19,812 bases of DNA from JBDLRH01 sp039800165 (GTDB lineage: Bacteria; Pseudomonadota; Gammaproteobacteria; Burkholderiales; Burkholderiaceae_C): positions 1 through 19,812 of the forward strand of contig JBDLRH010000074.1 in assembly GCA_039800165.1 (NCBI GenBank), in the 5' to 3' direction. The notes beneath the pieces were generated by a model that ran no database searches, was not told the origin of the DNA, and worked only from the letters and a program-made list of their open reading frames with translations. The translations under genes and the position numbers were made by a program. This document shows, piece after piece, positions 13,856 through 19,812 of the stretch. How positions within the stretch are numbered: the first letter of the stretch is position 1; the number at the start of each line of letters is the position of its first letter.

Positions 13856-14680
13856 ACCGACGCCGTCGTCCGACGCCTGCTGATCGACCTGCAAGCCCCC
13901 ATCGAGCGCCACTGGTGCGATGGCGACGCATTTCGCACCGCGCTGTTCAATGCGCTGTCGATGAGCTTCCCTGTAGGCGAACAGTTCTTTCTGGACTCGG
14001 TGCGCAACGGCTTCAAGGCGCTGCCTGCCGAACGACAGGAACCGTTTCGCGAGACGGTGCAGGTCTTCATCGGCCAGGAGGCAACGCACCGGCACCTGCA
14101 CGGCCTGTTCAACCAGCACCTGGAGCGCCAGGGTCTGGTGAACCATTGGGGCCCGCGCGCGCAGTCGCGCCTGAAGCTTCTGGCGGGTGCCGATGTGCGG
14201 CACGCGCTGGCCATCACCGCGGCCAACGAGCACTTCACCGCCATCCTGGCGGACTGGCTGCTCGAGCATCCGCAAGCGGTCGCCTCGCGCGACGAGCGGC
14301 TGAGCACGTTGTGGCTGTGGCACAGCGCCGAGGAATCCGAGCACAAGGCCACCGCGTTCGACCTGTATGGGGCGCTGGGCGGCAACACCGACTGGCGGCT
14401 GAAGTGGTTTCGCCGCATCACATGGGTGTTCATCGCTGACCTCACGCGCCAGACGCTGCACAACCTGTGGCGCGACGGCAGCCTGTTCAGGCCATCCACC
14501 TGGCGCAGCGCGGCGCGCACCCTGTTCGGGCGCGACGGCCTGGTGCGCCAGACGCGGGCGCCGTGGCGCGCGTACCTGCGTGCCAGCTTCCACCCCAACG
14601 ACCTGCACACCGCGCGTGCCGCGCACTGGCTGAGCGACCACGCGCAGCGCTACACCCCGGTGAAACCGGTCACGGCATGA
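13853..14680 (+). CDS. PF10118 family ferritin-like protein (annotated as metal-dependent hydrolase)
   Basis: 275 residues from ATG 13853 (MTDAVVRRLL); the frame is open 17 codons upstream, into the terminator region, so the inner start is preferred. All-helical. Potential metal ligands follow a diiron pattern: E43 (VGEQFF), E76 with H79 (GQEATHRHLH), E126 with H127 (ANEHFTA) and E161 with H164 (SAEESEHKATAFD). The last block is the family hallmark. The database name metal-dependent hydrolase is a prediction; the Glu/His spacing looks to me more like a carboxylate-bridged diiron four-helix protein, which would suit oxidation or hydroxylation. Substrate unknown. The stop overlaps the ATG of the Mpo1-like gene (ATGA), implying translational coupling and a linked function. 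Confidence 0.82.
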   Translation: MTDAVVRRLLIDLQAPIERHWCDGDAFRTALFNALSMSFPVGEQFFLDSVRNGFKALPAERQEPFRETVQVFIGQEATHRHLHGLFNQHLERQGLVNHWGPRAQSRLKLLAGADVRHALAITAANEHFTAILADWLLEHPQAVASRDERLSTLWLWHSAEESEHKATAFDLYGALGGNTDWRLKWFRRITWVFIADLTRQTLHNLWRDGSLFRPSTWRSAARTLFGRDGLVRQTRAPWRAYLRASFHPNDLHTARAAHWLSDHAQRYTPVKPVTA

Positions 14681-15210
14681 AAACGCTGACGCAACAGCTG
14701 ACCCAGTACGCGGCCTATCACCGCGACCCGCGCAACATCGCGACGCACTTCGTCGGCATCCCGATGATCGTGCTGGCCGTGGCGGTGCTGTTGTCGCGCC
14801 CCACGCTCTTCACGGCGGCAGGGGTGCCCGTCACGCCGGCCTGCATCGTCACCCTGCTCACCGTGCTGTACTACCTGAAGCTGGACCTGCGGTTCGGTGC
14901 GCTGATGGCCGCCGCGATGGGCTTGAACCTGGGGGCGGCGCATGGCATCGCGCAGGGCAGCACGGCGCTCTGGCTGGGCTGCGGAATCGCGCTGTTCGTC
15001 ATTGGCTGGGTGATCCAGTTCATCGGCCATGTGTACGAGGGCCGCAAGCCCGCCTTCGTGGATGACATCACCGGGCTCATCATCGGCCCGCTGTTCGTGG
15101 TGGCCGAGGCGGTGTTTGCCGCCGGCCTGCGCGCCGAGGTGCTGCGCGCGATCGAAGCGGAGGTCGGCCCGGTGCGCCGACGCGACGCGCAGGCCACCGC
15201 GCGCGGCTGA
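14677..15210 (+). CDS. Mpo1-like (DUF962) membrane protein, putative 2-hydroxy fatty acid dioxygenase
   Basis: 177 residues; the start ATG overlaps the previous stop. The N-terminal motif YHRDPRNIATHFVGIPM provides H15 and H24, and QFIGHVYEGRKPAFVDD provides H118. These are the conserved histidines of the Mpo1/YGL010w family (PF06127). Four hydrophobic stretches are visible (about 27-45, 55-70, 76-110 and 130-150), so it is an inner-membrane protein. Yeast Mpo1 is an Fe(II) dioxygenase that shortens 2-hydroxy fatty acids by one carbon; transferring that activity to this protein is inference. It is followed after 65 bases by an aldehyde dehydrogenase. The C-terminal tail (VGPVRRRDAQATARG) is basic and not conserved. 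Confidence 0.85.
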   Translation: MKTLTQQLTQYAAYHRDPRNIATHFVGIPMIVLAVAVLLSRPTLFTAAGVPVTPACIVTLLTVLYYLKLDLRFGALMAAAMGLNLGAAHGIAQGSTALWLGCGIALFVIGWVIQFIGHVYEGRKPAFVDDITGLIIGPLFVVAEAVFAAGLRAEVLRAIEAEVGPVRRRDAQATARG

Positions 15211-15218
15211 GCTTTCCC

Positions 15219-15232
15219 GTCCCGTGCGGGAC
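15219..15232 (+). other. Short inverted repeat between the Mpo1-like and aldehyde dehydrogenase genes
   Basis: GTCCCG and CGGGAC are perfect reverse complements separated by TG (15225-15226). As RNA the loop must open to at least 4 bases. No T-run follows. It could be a weak terminator, an operator half-site pair, or chance in GC-rich DNA. Confidence 0.35.
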
Positions 15233-15263
15233 TGCCGGGCTGTCTGGCATGCAGGCGCTGTCG

Positions 15264-15278
15264 CAAAATCCCGGCATG
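15264..15278 (+). promoter_or_regulatory. -10-like element 6 bases before the aldehyde dehydrogenase ATG
   Basis: CAAAAT (15264-15269) is followed by 6 bases and ATG 15276, the same spacing as before the PF10118 gene. No Shine-Dalgarno precedes either possible ATG (15249 or 15276). This pattern suggests a leaderless internal promoter and favours the second ATG. Confidence 0.3.
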
Positions 15279-16706
15279 CAACTCAACTACATCGCCAACC
15301 AGAACGTGGCGTCGGCCAGCGGCCGCACCCTGCCGGTGATTGACCCGTCCGACGGCCAGCCTTTTGACGAGATCCAGCGCAGCGACGCCGCCGACATCGA
15401 CGCAGCGGTGCGCGCCGCACGCGAGCGCTGGCCGCTGTGGCAGAAGGTCACTGCGGCCGAGCGCGGCCGACTCTTGATGAAGCTGTCGGCCAAGGTGGCC
15501 GAGCATGCCGACGAGCTGGCCGCGCTGGAGCAGCGCGACTGCGGCAAACCGACCAAGCAGGCCCGCGCCGATGCGCTGGCGCTGGTGCGCTACTTCGAGT
15601 TTTACGCGGGCGCCTGCGACAAGCTGCACGGCGAAACGATTCCCTACCTGGACGGCTACAGCGTGCTCACCTGGCGCGAGCCGCACGGCGTCACCGGCCA
15701 TGTGATCCCGTGGAACTACCCGATGCAGATCTTCGGCCGCTCGGTCGGCGGTGCGCTGGCCGCGGGCAATGTGTGCGTGGTCAAGCCGTCGGAGGACGCC
15801 TGCCTGAGCCTGATCCGCGTGGCCCAGCTGGCTGCCGAGGTCGGCTTTCCGCCGGGCGTGATCAACATCGTCACCGGCTACGGCCATGAGGTGGGCGACG
15901 CGCTGGCACGGCACCCGGGCATCGACCACATCAGCTTCACCGGCAGCCCGCGCGTGGGCACGATCATCCAGCAGGTGGCGGCCGAGCGGCACTGCCCGGT
16001 GACGCTGGAACTCGGCGGCAAGAGCCCGCAGGTCGTCTTTGCCGACGCCGACGTGGACGCAGCCCTGCCCTTCCTCATCAATGCGATCGTGCAGAACTCG
16101 GGCCAGACCTGCAGCGCCGGTTCGCGCCTGCTGGTCGAGAAGTCCCTGTACGAGCCCCTGCTCGAGCGCCTGGGCAAGCTGTTCTCGGGCCTGCGTGTGG
16201 GGCCAGCGACGATGGACCTCGACGTCGGCCCGCTGATCCGCAAGACGCAGCAAGAGCGCGTGGAGGGCTTTCTGGCCGAGGTCAAGGCCAGCGGCATCCC
16301 CACCGTGGCGCAAGGGCAGATCGTGGCCGAGGCGCCCGCCAGCGGCTACTACGCCGCGCCCACCCTGCTGCGCGATGTGCCGATCGGCCACCGCGTGGCG
16401 CAGGAAGAAGTGTTTGGCCCGGTGCTCAGTGCGATGAGCTTCACCGACGAAGACCACGCGGTGGAACTGGCCAACGGCACGAACTTCGGCCTGGTCTCGG
16501 GCATCTGGACGCGCGATGGCGGCCGCCAGCTGCGCATGGCCAAGCGCGTCAAGAGCGGCCAGGTGTTCATCAACAACTACGGCGCCGGCGGCGGCGTCGA
16601 GTTGCCGTTTGGCGGCGTCAAGGCCTCCGGCTACGGCCGCGAAAAGGGCTTTGAGGCGCTGCTCGGCTTCACCACCCTCAAGACCGTGGCCATCCGGCAC
16701 GGCTGA
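15276..16706 (+). CDS. NAD(P)+-dependent aldehyde dehydrogenase
   Basis: 476 residues from ATG 15276 (MQLNYIANQN); an in-frame ATG at 15249 would add nine residues. ALDH superfamily landmarks are N147 in IPWNYP, catalytic general base E245 in TLELGGKSP, nucleophile C279 in GQTCSAGSR, and E378 in QEEVFGPV, with the C-terminal PFGGVKASGYGREKG. It oxidises an aldehyde to the acid in the cytoplasm; the overall style is of the betaine-aldehyde/gamma-aminobutyraldehyde type, but the substrate cannot be assigned. It is followed after 27 bases by a short-chain dehydrogenase, probably in one operon, and preceded by the Mpo1-like gene, so a substrate derived from lipids is conceivable (inference). Confidence 0.95.
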   Translation: MQLNYIANQNVASASGRTLPVIDPSDGQPFDEIQRSDAADIDAAVRAARERWPLWQKVTAAERGRLLMKLSAKVAEHADELAALEQRDCGKPTKQARADALALVRYFEFYAGACDKLHGETIPYLDGYSVLTWREPHGVTGHVIPWNYPMQIFGRSVGGALAAGNVCVVKPSEDACLSLIRVAQLAAEVGFPPGVINIVTGYGHEVGDALARHPGIDHISFTGSPRVGTIIQQVAAERHCPVTLELGGKSPQVVFADADVDAALPFLINAIVQNSGQTCSAGSRLLVEKSLYEPLLERLGKLFSGLRVGPATMDLDVGPLIRKTQQERVEGFLAEVKASGIPTVAQGQIVAEAPASGYYAAPTLLRDVPIGHRVAQEEVFGPVLSAMSFTDEDHAVELANGTNFGLVSGIWTRDGGRQLRMAKRVKSGQVFINNYGAGGGVELPFGGVKASGYGREKGFEALLGFTTLKTVAIRHG

Positions 16707-16733
16707 TCTGAAACGACCTCAGGAGACATTCGC

Positions 16734-17495
16734 ATGCGCGTGGCAGGCAAATCCATCATCGTCACCGGCTCGGGCGGCGGCATCGGCGAAGGCATCGCCA
16801 AACGGCTGGCCGCCGAAGGCGCGAGCGTCATCGTCAACGACATCAACGCCGCCAGCGGCGAGCGCGTGGCCGCCGAAATCGTCAAGGCAGGCGGCAAGGC
16901 CTCGTTCTTTGCGGCCGACGTGACCCAGAGCGACGACGTCAAGGCGCTGGTGGCCGCCGCGGTGCAGCGCCACGGCAAGCTGGACGTGATGGTGAACAAC
17001 GCGGGCTGGACGCACCGCAACCAGCCGGCCCTGCAAACCACCGAGGCCGACTTCGACAAGGTCTATGCGGTCAACGTGAAGAGCATTTATTTGTCCACCA
17101 TCCACGCGGTGCCGGCCTTCCGCGCCAACAAGGGCGGCGCGTTCATCAACATCGCCTCTACCGCCGGCGTGCGGCCGCGCCCAGGCCTCAGCTGGTACAA
17201 CGGCTCCAAGGGCGCAGTGATCACCACCAGCAAGTCGCTTGCGGCCGAACTCGGCCCAGAGAACATCCGGGTGAACTGCATCAACCCGGTGTTCAACCCC
17301 GACACCGGCCTGTCCGCCGAATTCGCCGGCGGACCGGTGGACGATGCGCGCCGCGCCAAGTTTCTCGCCACCATTCCGCTCGGGCGCTTTTCCACCGCGC
17401 TGGATGTGGCCAATGCGGCGCTGTACCTCTCAAGCGACGAGGCTGCCTTCATCTCCGGCGTGTGCATCGAGGTGGACGGCGCACGCTGCGTCTGA
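16734..17495 (+). CDS. Short-chain dehydrogenase/reductase (SDR), classical type
   Basis: 253 residues with a clear AGGAG 8 bases before ATG 16734. Cofactor motif TGSGGGIG (11-18), then D36 at the end of beta2 (VNDINAA), which favours NAD(H) over NADP(H). NNAG is at 88-91. The catalytic set is S142 (IASTAG), Y155 and K159 (SWYNGSKGA). The C-terminus ISGVCIEVDGARCV is the usual end of the FabG-like subgroup, whose members oxidise secondary alcohols or reduce ketones; the exact substrate is unknown. It shares the operon with the aldehyde dehydrogenase. An alcohol/aldehyde oxidation pair is plausible. It is followed by a 12-bp stem-loop that may end the transcript. Confidence 0.95.
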   Translation: MRVAGKSIIVTGSGGGIGEGIAKRLAAEGASVIVNDINAASGERVAAEIVKAGGKASFFAADVTQSDDVKALVAAAVQRHGKLDVMVNNAGWTHRNQPALQTTEADFDKVYAVNVKSIYLSTIHAVPAFRANKGGAFINIASTAGVRPRPGLSWYNGSKGAVITTSKSLAAELGPENIRVNCINPVFNPDTGLSAEFAGGPVDDARRAKFLATIPLGRFSTALDVANAALYLSSDEAAFISGVCIEVDGARCV

Positions 17496-17510
17496 GGCGC
17501 GGCGCCTCCG

Positions 17511-17552
17511 GGCATGCCGCGGGGCTTGACCCTGCCCTGGCCGCGGCATGCC
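17511..17552 (+). other. Perfect 12-bp stem-loop after the SDR gene
   Basis: GGCATGCCGCGG (17511-17522) and CCGCGGCATGCC (17541-17552) are perfect reverse complements around an 18-base loop. Each arm is itself made of two small palindromes, GGCATGCC and CCGCGG. No T-run follows, so it is an atypical terminator at best. It may be part of the moaA leader or a 3' end stabiliser. Confidence 0.7.
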
Positions 17553-17562
17553 GGCCGGGTGC

Positions 17563-17611
17563 CACAATCGGTGCCATGTCGGAAGTCCATGGCACGGCAA
17601 TCGGGTCCTGA
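17563..17611 (+). other. Possible leaderless 11-codon upstream frame before moaA
   Basis: CACAAT (17563-17568) is followed 7 bases later by ATG 17576. The frame encodes MSEVHGTAIGS and stops at TGA 17609-17611. It is in phase with moaA (ATG 17633, 19 codons downstream), so only this TGA separates the two. The first codons overlap the 8-bp hairpin at 17571-17595. It may be an upstream regulatory frame, or a leaderless start inherited from a longer ancestral moaA, or chance. Confidence 0.3.
17571..17595 (+). other. Perfect 8-bp stem-loop in the moaA leader
   Basis: GTGCCATG (17571-17578) and CATGGCAC (17588-17595) pair around a 9-base loop. A further copy of GGTGCCA (17558-17564) repeats GGTGCCA at 17570-17576, and CAATCGG flanks the hairpin on both sides (17565-17571 and 17598-17604), so alternative pairings or protein sites are possible. 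Confidence 0.65.
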
Positions 17612-17626
17612 GGTCGGGCCCTGAAG
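17601..17626 (+). repeat. Two tandem 13-bp repeats just upstream of moaA
   Basis: TCGGGTCCTGAGG (17601-17613) and TCGGGCCCTGAAG (17614-17626) agree at 11 of 13 positions. The second copy ends 6 bases before the moaA ATG and overlaps the place where a Shine-Dalgarno would be. It may be a binding site for a regulator or a simple duplication. Confidence 0.6.
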
Positions 17627-17632
17627 TTTGAT

Positions 17633-18769
17633 ATGGCCGAGCGCGTCATCCCCCTGGTCGATCAGCGCATCGCCGCCCTCAAGGCGGTGGTGCCGCGCGA
17701 GCGCATTGATGCCAACGGGCTGGTGGCAGACGCGCGCGGGCGGCCGCTGCGTGACCTGCGCATCAGCGTCACCGACCGCTGCAACTTTCGCTGCAGCTAC
17801 TGCATGCCCAAGGAAGTCTTTGACAAGGACTACCCCTACCTGCCGCATGCCGAGCTGCTGAGCTTCGAAGAGATCACCCGCGTGGCGCGGCAGTTCGTGG
17901 CCCACGGCGTGCGCAAGATCCGACTGACCGGTGGCGAGCCACTGCTGCGCAAGAACCTCGAGGTGCTGATCGGGCAGCTGGCTGCCCTGCGCACGGCCGA
18001 TGGCGACCCGCTGGACCTGACGCTCACCACCAATGGCTCGCTGCTGCGCAAGAAGGCACGCCTGCTAAAGAGCGCCGGCCTGCAGCGCGTGACGGTCAGC
18101 CTGGATGGCCTGGACGACGCGGTCTTTCGCCACATGAACGATGTAGACTTTCCGGTGGCCGAGGTGCTGGACGGCATCGCTGCGGCGCGCGACGCAGGCC
18201 TGGGCCCGATCAAGGTCAACATGGTGGTCAAGCGCGGCACCAACGAGCACGAGATCCTGCCGATGGCGCAGCATTTCCGCGGCAGTGGCGTCACGCTTCG
18301 CTTCATCGAATACATGGACGTGGGCGCCACCAACGGCTGGCGCATGGACGAGGTCCTGCCCTCGGCCGAGGTAGTCCGGCGCATTCACGCCGAGCTGCCG
18401 CTGGTGCAACTCGAGCCCAGCGCGCCGGGCGAGACCGCCGAGCGTTGGGGCTACGCCGGGGCCGATGGCCGCTACGACCCGGCGCTGGGCGAAATCGGCG
18501 TGATCAGCAGCGTGACGCAGGCCTTCTGCGGCGACTGCAACCGCGCTCGCCTGTCCACCGAGGGCAAGCTCTATCTGTGCCTGTTCGCGACGGCGGGCCA
18601 CGATCTGCGCGGGCTGATTCGCGGTGGCGCCAGCGATGAAGACCTTGCGTCTGCGATCGGGCACATCTGGCAGCAGCGCGATGACCGCTACTCGGAAATG
18701 CGCGGATCGATGGCGCCTGACCTGGGCAGCGGCGCGCGGCGCGTCGAGATGAGCTACATCGGCGGCTGA
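17633..18769 (+). CDS. moaA: GTP 3',8-cyclase (radical SAM, molybdenum cofactor step 1)
   Basis: 378 residues. With MoaC it converts GTP to cyclic pyranopterin phosphate; MoaA does the radical rearrangement to 3',8-cyclo-GTP. The N-terminal radical SAM cluster C50-x3-C54-x2-C57 (DRCNFRCSYCMP) and the SAM-binding LTGGEPLLR are present. The C-terminal [4Fe-4S] cluster has C299-x2-C302-x13-C316 (FCGDCNRAR to YLCL). The chain ends in the GG pair needed for activity. The first 40 residues (MAERVIPLVDQR onward) are an extension typical of Burkholderiales MoaA and support the start at 17633, though no clear Shine-Dalgarno is seen. The leader is dense in repeats and hairpins. mobA follows after 34 bases. 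Confidence 0.97.
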   Translation: MAERVIPLVDQRIAALKAVVPRERIDANGLVADARGRPLRDLRISVTDRCNFRCSYCMPKEVFDKDYPYLPHAELLSFEEITRVARQFVAHGVRKIRLTGGEPLLRKNLEVLIGQLAALRTADGDPLDLTLTTNGSLLRKKARLLKSAGLQRVTVSLDGLDDAVFRHMNDVDFPVAEVLDGIAAARDAGLGPIKVNMVVKRGTNEHEILPMAQHFRGSGVTLRFIEYMDVGATNGWRMDEVLPSAEVVRRIHAELPLVQLEPSAPGETAERWGYAGADGRYDPALGEIGVISSVTQAFCGDCNRARLSTEGKLYLCLFATAGHDLRGLIRGGASDEDLASAIGHIWQQRDDRYSEMRGSMAPDLGSGARRVEMSYIGG

Positions 18770-18803
18770 GGGCGGCCGCTTGGGCACGGGCGCCACGAAC
18801 AGC

Positions 18804-19529
18804 ATGGATGCCATTGACAACACGCAGGGTGTCACCGGTCTTGTGCTCGCCGGCGGGCGCGGCAGCCGCATGGGGGGCGTCGACAAGGGCTTGCTGGAGT
18901 GGCATGGTGCGCCGGTAGCCCAGCAAGTGCTGGAACGGCTGCGCCCTCAGGTCAGCACCCTGCTGATCAGCGCCAACCGCAACCTCGATCGCTACCGGGC
19001 GATGGGTGTGCCGGTGCTGACCGACGACCCTGCCGGCATCACCTCAGCCAACGGCGGGGCAGCGTCGGCTTCCACTGAAACCGCTCCCCGCTTTGATGGC
19101 CCGCTGGCTGGCGTGCTGGCCGGGCTGCGCGCGTGCACCACGCCCTGGTTGGCCTGTGTGCCCTGCGATGCGCCGCTGTTCCCGCACGATCTGGTGGCGC
19201 GCCTGATGCAATCCGCGCGGGCACAGCAACGCCTGGCTGCCGTGGTGGTGCGCGCTCGGCACAGTGCGCAGCACGACACACAAAGCCTGCCGGTCGCGAT
19301 GCAGATGGAGCCTGCCTTCTGCCTGTTGCGCCGTGAATTGGCCGGGCGCCTGGCTGCCACGCTGGCCGCTGGCGAGCGCCGCTGGCAGGCCTGGCTTGCC
19401 GATTGCGGCGCGGCCGAGGTGGTGTTCGCCGCGCATGCGGCAGATCCCGGCAGCGGCGCCGCCGACCCCTTTGGCAACCTGAACACGCCGCAGGACTGGG
19501 CGCGCGCTGCCGGCAGCGCCAGCGGCTGA
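18804..19529 (+). CDS. mobA: Molybdenum cofactor guanylyltransferase
   Basis: 241 residues from ATG 18804; an in-frame TTG at 18780 would add eight. It transfers GMP from GTP to molybdopterin, giving the bis-MGD precursor used by DMSO-reductase-family enzymes. The nucleotide-binding LAGGRGSRMGG is at 15-25 with K28 (VDKGLL), ISANRN at 55-60, the TDD at 73-75, GPLAGVLAGL (99-108) and PCDAPLF with D122. Between TDD and GPLAG there are about 16 residues more than I expect, an Ala/Ser/Thr-rich stretch at roughly 78-96 (ITSANGGAASASTETAPRF). It is 34 bases after moaA, so the two form an operon. Confidence 0.95.
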   Translation: MDAIDNTQGVTGLVLAGGRGSRMGGVDKGLLEWHGAPVAQQVLERLRPQVSTLLISANRNLDRYRAMGVPVLTDDPAGITSANGGAASASTETAPRFDGPLAGVLAGLRACTTPWLACVPCDAPLFPHDLVARLMQSARAQQRLAAVVVRARHSAQHDTQSLPVAMQMEPAFCLLRRELAGRLAATLAAGERRWQAWLADCGAAEVVFAAHAADPGSGAADPFGNLNTPQDWARAAGSASG

Positions 19530-19555
19530 CGCCGCGGCCAGAGAATCCTGCCGGG

Positions 19556-19812
19556 TTACTTCGCCGGGATCACGCCAGGCCCTGCACCCGAGGCACTGGC
19601 GTGTGCGTCTTCATGCACTTCGGTGTGGATCGCACCGGGCACCTTGCTTCGGGCGAACAGCATGTACATCGTCGGCACCACAAACACGGTAAGCACCGTG
19701 CCGAGCGACATGCCGCCCACGATCACCCAGCCGATCTGAATGCGGCTTTCGGCACCTGCGCCGGTCGACAGCGCGAGCGGAACGGCCCCCAGCACCATCG
19801 CGCCAGTGGTCA
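19556..19812 (-). CDS. RND family multidrug efflux permease, C-terminal fragment (cut by window edge)
   Basis: The last 85 residues are visible. The stretch AMVLGAVPLALSTGAGAESR, then IQIGWVIVGGMSLGTVLTVF and VVPTMYMLF is the end of TM11 and all of TM12 of AcrB-like (HAE1) permeases, which pump drugs or other hydrophobic compounds out of the inner membrane using the proton gradient. A soluble tail of about 30 residues (SKVPGAIHTEVHEDAHASA onward) follows to TAA 19558-19556. The rest lies beyond the right edge. It converges on mobA with 26 bases between stops and no obvious terminator. No adaptor or outer-membrane gene is inside the window. Confidence 0.92.
   Translation of the reverse strand, partial: TTGAMVLGAVPLALSTGAGAESRIQIGWVIVGGMSLGTVLTVFVVPTMYMLFARSKVPGAIHTEVHEDAHASASGAGPGVIPAK

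Noticed and set aside
15247..15281. Direct repeat GGCATGCA as a mobile element or attachment site
   Set aside because: Only 8 bp, 27 bases apart; it simply creates two in-frame ATG codons ahead of the aldehyde dehydrogenase.
14871..16700. A 609-codon minus-strand frame opposite the aldehyde dehydrogenase
   Set aside because: Antisense to an intact ALDH with N147, E245, C279 and E378 in register; no protein-like features of its own.
1..19812. Defence system, phage, CRISPR or secondary-metabolite cluster
   Set aside because: No nuclease, helicase, transposase, integrase, repeat array, NRPS/PKS or similar gene was seen; all genes match metabolic, regulatory or conserved families.

Overview
The window looks like chromosomal DNA of a GC-rich betaproteobacterium, most likely order Burkholderiales. 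This rests on gene content and protein style: the sigma factor/DUF3619/DUF3106/RDD cluster, the ilvI-ilvH-ilvC order, nadE followed by glnB, and a MoaA that starts MAERVIPLVDQR. No search was possible, so the genus is open. The coding is dense. I see no rRNA, tRNA, CRISPR array, insertion sequence or phage gene. Almost every gene is a housekeeping or conserved accessory gene.

Layout. (1) 1-4368, minus strand: ilvI, ilvH, ilvC (the common steps of branched-chain amino acid synthesis), then a prolyl-4-hydroxylase-type 2OG-Fe(II) oxygenase that runs off the left edge almost complete. (2) 4369-4702: a divergent control region with two candidate extended -10 promoters. (3) 4703-7665, plus strand: an ECF-like sigma factor, a translationally coupled single-pass membrane protein (DUF3619), an exported DUF3106 protein, an RDD membrane protein and a LOG-family phosphoribohydrolase. 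(4) 7676-9738, minus strand: nadE then glnB, linking NAD synthesis to a PII nitrogen sensor. (5) 9737-10909, plus: a FemAB-like/GNAT protein whose start codon overlaps that of nadE and whose end overlaps that of ppa. (6) 10890-13743: divergent ppa (soluble pyrophosphatase) and hppA (membrane proton-pumping pyrophosphatase of the K+-independent type), closed by a strong intrinsic terminator. (7) 13853-17495, plus: a PF10118 ferritin-like protein, an Mpo1-like membrane protein, an aldehyde dehydrogenase and a short-chain dehydrogenase, a possible lipid or aldehyde oxidation group. (8) 17496-19529, plus: a repeat-rich leader, then moaA and mobA of molybdenum cofactor synthesis. (9) 19556-19812, minus: the C-terminus of an RND efflux permease that enters from the right edge.

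The two regions with most unexplained structure are the moaA leader (two perfect stem-loops, tandem 13-bp repeats and a possible leaderless 11-codon upstream frame in phase with moaA) and the sigma/DUF3619/DUF3106/RDD cluster, which has the architecture of an uncharacterised envelope-signalling module. The PF10118/Mpo1-like/ALDH/SDR run is a third candidate for undescribed chemistry. None of these is proven novel from sequence alone.
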